From Methanothrix sp. (GTDB lineage: Archaea > Halobacteriota > Methanosarcinia > Methanotrichales > Methanotrichaceae): 64,000 bases of DNA. Under the pieces are notes generated by a model that was given only the letters and a program-made list of their open reading frames with translations, searched no databases and was not told the DNA's origin. A program made the translations under genes and the position numbers. Below, piece by piece: positions 61,676 through 64,000 of this stretch (its first letter is position 1; every line of letters begins with the position of its first letter). The DNA is taken from the NCBI GenBank assembly GCA_026394555.1, contig JAPKXZ010000075.1, positions 1 to 64,000 on the forward strand, written 5' to 3'.

Positions 61676-61708
61676 ACCTGATATCTCGGTTTAAGCGAAC
61701 ATGAAAGC

Positions 61709-61864
61709 TCATAGACCAAGTTCTGCCTTAAGGTCTTCCCAGGATATGCCACACTTGCGAGTCTCTTCTGCGAGTTGATCCAACTCTCTTATCTCAGAGA
61801 CCTCTAATTCTATCTCTTCAATTGTAGATTCCTGAATGACGGCTTTCTCTTTCGCACCGGCCAT
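61709..61864 (-). CDS. Small acidic helical protein, 51 aa
   Basis: ATG at 61864 on the minus strand opens 51 residues: a short start (MAGAKEKAVIQEST) and a Glu/Leu-rich amphipathic helix (IEEIELEVSEIRELDQLAEE) ending CGISWEDLKAELGL. Size and character resemble small antitoxin or regulator proteins, but there is no partner toxin I can recognise; the facing frame at 61487 is the only neighbour. Function unknown. Confidence 0.5.
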   Translation of the reverse strand: MAGAKEKAVIQESTIEEIELEVSEIRELDQLAEETRKCGISWEDLKAELGL

Positions 61865-62185
61865 GATAGGTTCTTCTCGCTACAAAGCTATAAGGATTGC
61901 GAAAAGGCCGTGGATCGGGCCGGGATTCATGACCTGCTCAGAGGGCGGCGAGGATAGCTGGCCGGAAATCCGATCGAGCACGGATCGCAGGGACGCTCAC
62001 ACGCCAGGGGGGCCGGAGGCCCGGTTGGTGGCATCGTTGCTGCGGTCGAGCTGAGATTGCAGGTAGTCGCTCGGTGGTTGGCATGCCCGCTGGCCTGGTG
62101 AATCCGTTCGTAGCAGAGATGGCTGGGGGGACCTCTTCCTAGGGGCGAGAGAGCCCTCCGAGGTCACGACCGAAATCATCAGACA
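61865..62185. other. Stretch without a supportable gene, GC-rich
   Basis: About 320 bases without a convincing coding frame. It contains GC-rich hairpin copy 2 (61993-62027) and a TGCGGTCGAGC variant at about 62040. The antisense frames across it are products of the repeats. Confidence 0.6.
61993..62027. repeat. GC-rich hairpin repeat, copy 2
   Basis: Same core and flanks as 61418-61452, in the same orientation, 575 bp away. It is followed after about 15 bases by TGCGGTCGAGC, a variant of the tail motif. Confidence 0.75.
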
Positions 62186-62353
62186 TCAGTATCTCGATAT
62201 GCTTAGGAGATGCAGCTTCCATACCACAATCAGGATTACAAATAGGGCAATGAGAATCTTGAGAGCCAAAAGATATTCATTTGCCCCAGCTATGTTAAAG
62301 CCTGAAAGGAAATCTCCATCAATACCCACTGTCGAAATGGTATCACCCTTCAA
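62186..62353 (-). CDS. Small tail-anchored membrane protein, 55 aa
   Basis: From TTG 62353, 55 residues: a polar start (KGDTISTVGIDGDFLSG) and a strong C-terminal helix (LALKILIALFVILIVVWKLH) with basic end. A TATA-like ATTTATTTATG lies about 20-30 bases upstream on the minus strand, suggesting a nearly leaderless mRNA. There is no family and no classical ribosome-binding site, so support is moderate. Confidence 0.45.
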   Translation of the reverse strand: MKGDTISTVGIDGDFLSGFNIAGANEYLLALKILIALFVILIVVWKLHLLSISRY

Positions 62354-62545
62354 AATATATGCTGTACATAAATAAATCCTTTTCGATCATCTCATGCGCG
62401 CACTGAATTGAAAACTACCCAATGTACCTGGACGTTCTAAAGCCATAACCAGCAATTGGAAAGAGAAATGGTTTTCTAATGCCATGCCTTTATATCTGTT
62501 AACGTATTATACTTTTTTAGATTTAAGAACCGCGGAGTGCAGACA
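62354..62545. promoter_or_regulatory. Intergenic region with likely divergent promoters
   Basis: Between the minus-strand 55-aa gene and the plus-strand SHOCT gene. AT-rich with TATATCT and TTATACTTTTTT stretches (about 62491-62518) suitable as a promoter of the SHOCT gene. No coding frame. Confidence 0.4.
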
Positions 62546-62779
62546 ATGCCATACTATCCAATGATGGACTGGTATCCCTTCATGGGATTCTGGATGAATT
62601 TTATTTGGTTAATAATTATTATAGTGATAGCCTATTTCATCTACAAGCAGATCAAAAGCGGAACGATTCTTGCACCTAGCAAAAGCGCCGAGGATCTCCT
62701 GGCCGAGCGATACGCAAAGGGAGAGCTGACCAGAGAGCAGTTTATGGAGATGAAAGAGGATATAAAAAAATCCACTTAA
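62546..62779 (+). CDS. Small SHOCT-domain membrane protein
   Basis: The 77 residues carry a Met/Tyr/Trp-rich N-terminus (MPYYPMMDWYPFMGFW), one membrane helix (LIIIIVIAYFIYKQI) and a C-terminal SHOCT motif (AEDLLAERYAKGELTREQF). SHOCT is a short oligomerisation helix pair. The start at ATG 62546 follows GGAGTG. Such proteins are widespread small membrane components without known function. Confidence 0.8.
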   Translation: MPYYPMMDWYPFMGFWMNFIWLIIIIVIAYFIYKQIKSGTILAPSKSAEDLLAERYAKGELTREQFMEMKEDIKKST

Positions 62780-62931
62780 GAGTGCTCGAAAAGCTCAACC
62801 TTTCGCAGCCCTAAAGGATCGGGGCCAGGTTCCTGGGCGGGCAGGAAAAACGTGGGTGGGGCAAAGTCTCGCTCTCCAGTCAACAGTTAGCTTCTTAACC
62901 TCATGAAGGAATTTAGCGCTGCGGTGGTTCA

Positions 62932-63468
62932 TTGAAACGCCTAATGATATTCATCGATAATTCTAACATCTTCCGAGGATCACGCCGGGAGGGCATCAAA
63001 TTTGATTACCAGAAGTTAGTGGATTTCTTGGCGGATTCGGGCATTCAGAGGCTAGAAAAATACGACTTAACACGAGTCATAATGTACTGTGCTGTTGACA
63101 GATCTCAGCCGGATGATCGGGTCAGAGCCCAAGAAGCGCTTTATTCTATCTTTAACAGTTTTATCAAGTTCGATGTCAAGACTTTTGACTTGAAATTGGT
63201 CCAAGCCGCTAATGGTGACATCACTGATAAATACGAAAAGGGGGTAGACGTGGCCTTGGTTACCGATCTACTCTTGTTGGCATCACGAAATGCGTTCGAC
63301 GTGGCCATCATATGCGCAGGAGATGCTGATTTCTTCCGAGCGGTCGAAGGCGTAAAAGAAATGGGAAAGGAGATATACATCGCAAGCTTTGATAATAGTT
63401 GCGCAACAAAGCTCAAGGATGCTTCGTTAGGTTATATTTCTTTAACAATGCACTCCACTAAAATTTAG
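62932..63468 (+). CDS. NYN-domain (LabA/DUF88) protein
   Basis: The 178-residue PIN-like NYN domain has three acidic patches: MIFIDNSNIF at the start, EKGVDVALVTDLLLL and VAIICAGDADFFRAVEGV. These are the metal-binding acids of the family, which contains RNA nucleases. It probably starts at TTG 62932. It stands alone in the accessory region; the RNA target is unknown. Confidence 0.82.
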   Translation: MKRLMIFIDNSNIFRGSRREGIKFDYQKLVDFLADSGIQRLEKYDLTRVIMYCAVDRSQPDDRVRAQEALYSIFNSFIKFDVKTFDLKLVQAANGDITDKYEKGVDVALVTDLLLLASRNAFDVAIICAGDADFFRAVEGVKEMGKEIYIASFDNSCATKLKDASLGYISLTMHSTKI

Positions 63469-63835
63469 TATTTTTTAGCGGAGAGCGAGCACCTTATGGA
63501 TGCCGAAGACCTTTTGGTTCACTCTCCGCGAGTTATTTCTAACACTACACAACGCACGTACGATATAAAACTTTTGCGTGATTGGCTATAGATCGTCTCC
63601 GTCCAGGTCCGGGGCGGGCAGGAGCACCGTGGCGGGAGTCCCGCACGGTCCCGCTTGCGGTCGAGCGGAGGCGCAGGTGGCCGCTTGTGGCCGCACGCGC
63701 GCAAGCCTAGTTCTCCGGAGGAGGAACGGATGCCGCTAGGGCGTCCTGTATGGCTGGCAGGGATCCGATGAAGCATAGATTGATAAATAATCAATTCATA
63801 TCTAAAGATAAATTCCGTTGTATGTCACGGAGGGA
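63469..63835. other. Non-coding stretch with dispersed GC-rich repeats
   Basis: No supportable gene. It holds CGCTTGCGGTCGAGCG (63652-63667, also at 61461-61476) and a GGGCGGGCAGGA...CGTGG unit (about 63610-63633, also at about 62835-62856). A short hairpin CCGCTTGTGGCCGCACGCGCGC follows. The promoter of the downstream secreted gene should lie near its end. Confidence 0.55.
63652..63667. repeat. Tail motif CGCTTGCGGTCGAGCG, second copy
   Basis: Identical 16-base copy of 61461-61476; a diverged form stands at about 62040. It belongs to the GC-rich repeat family of the 61-64 kb region. Confidence 0.7.
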
Positions 63836-63841
63836 TTACAT

Positions 63842-64000
63842 ATTAGAACGATTCCATTTTGCGTGGCTGCGATCCTCTTCCTAACGATTCTCCTTTTCGT
63901 AGGAATGGCCGTAGCCGAGAATGTATCGAACAAGATGACCAACGAGACTCCCACCAACCTAAACCTGTTCCTGTCACATTACCAGAAGATGCAATCCTCT
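63842..64000 (+). CDS. Secreted protein, 3'-truncated by the window, possible ATT start
   Basis: A clear signal peptide (RTIPFCVAAILFLTILLFVG then MAVAEN) is followed by an Asn-rich mature start (KMTNETPTNLNLF). The frame runs to the window end. Just before it, GGAGGG (63829-63834) is an ideal ribosome-binding site, but the in-frame codon at the right distance is ATT (63842-63844), with no ATG, GTG or TTG nearby. Either ATT is used or the true start is the GTG at about 63869 inside the signal peptide, which seems worse. Confidence 0.6.
   Translation, partial: MRTIPFCVAAILFLTILLFVGMAVAENVSNKMTNETPTNLNLFLSHYQKMQSS

Noticed and set aside
63519-63794. Minus-strand frame of 91 codons
   Set aside because: It reads through GC-rich repeats; the Arg/Pro/Gly composition is an artefact of the repeats.

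Overview
The window is chromosomal DNA of a methanogenic archaeon. The decisive evidence is a complete eight-gene mtrEDCBAFGH operon (40.5-45.5 kb), with cofD, cofG and methanogenesis marker 12 (F420 and methanogen cofactor functions). Supporting archaeal markers are aIF1A-Rio1-KH, Hef, egsA, carS, an acetoacetyl-CoA thiolase/HMG-CoA synthase/DUF35 module and two tRNA genes with bulge-helix-bulge introns. The style (many TTG starts, secreted sequon-rich proteins, a glycogen cluster) suggests Methanosarcinales, perhaps Methanotrichaceae (Methanothrix). That placement is inference; no 16S or mcrA is present.

Layout. 0-0.7 kb: 3' end of an IS605-type tnpB with its right end. 0.7-10 kb: HD hydrolase, M24 peptidase, rhodanese, membrane acyltransferase, then a minus-strand block with DUF362 protein, cupin, inositol-1-phosphate synthase, TIR-like protein, GNAT and argG. 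10-11.1 kb: radical SAM gene broken by a 17-bp tandem duplication. 11.1-23.3 kb: Era-like GTPase/DUF2073/Zn-ribbon set, secreted proteins, Hef, thioredoxins, site-2 protease, and the KH-Rio1-aIF1A translation cluster, where aIF1A appears to start at CTG. 23.4-35.7 kb: tRNA-Val, cis-prenyltransferase, tRNA-Arg (intron), KaiC-like ATPase and a glycogen/sugar cluster (GT3, two GT4, GalT-like, debranching enzyme, GH57) interrupted by tRNA-Thr and a two-component pair whose kinase is frameshifted. 36-40.4 kb: mevalonate entry module, its putative regulator, tRNA-Gly (intron), carS. 40.4-45.5 kb: mtr operon.

46.2-52.2 kb is the most unusual part: very small membrane-protein genes, a broken sodium:solute symporter, a two-copy helix-turn-helix protein, a degenerate winged-helix/Toprim-like protein and a DUF2958-like protein. 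Four near-identical promoter units recur here. Each has a purine-rich BRE, a CATTTATAC-type TATA box and, 16-17 nt later, a 31-nt palindrome with TGTAAACC/GGTTTACA arms. Three continue into a conserved leader of about 100 nt ending in a GC hairpin. One unit drives the helix-turn-helix gene, one the symporter, one a 52-aa membrane protein, and one has no gene and probably makes a small RNA. I propose an autoregulated regulon and small-RNA family that I do not recognise from described systems.

52.3-59.6 kb returns to housekeeping genes: marker 12, an acylphosphatase/coiled-coil protein with a decayed duplicate, cofD, ZPR1, SepF, cofG, UPF0179, egsA and an ABC ATPase. 59.7-64 kb is accessory: secreted orphans, two orphan IS right ends, GC-rich dispersed repeats, a SHOCT membrane protein, a NYN-domain protein and a truncated secreted protein that may start at ATT.
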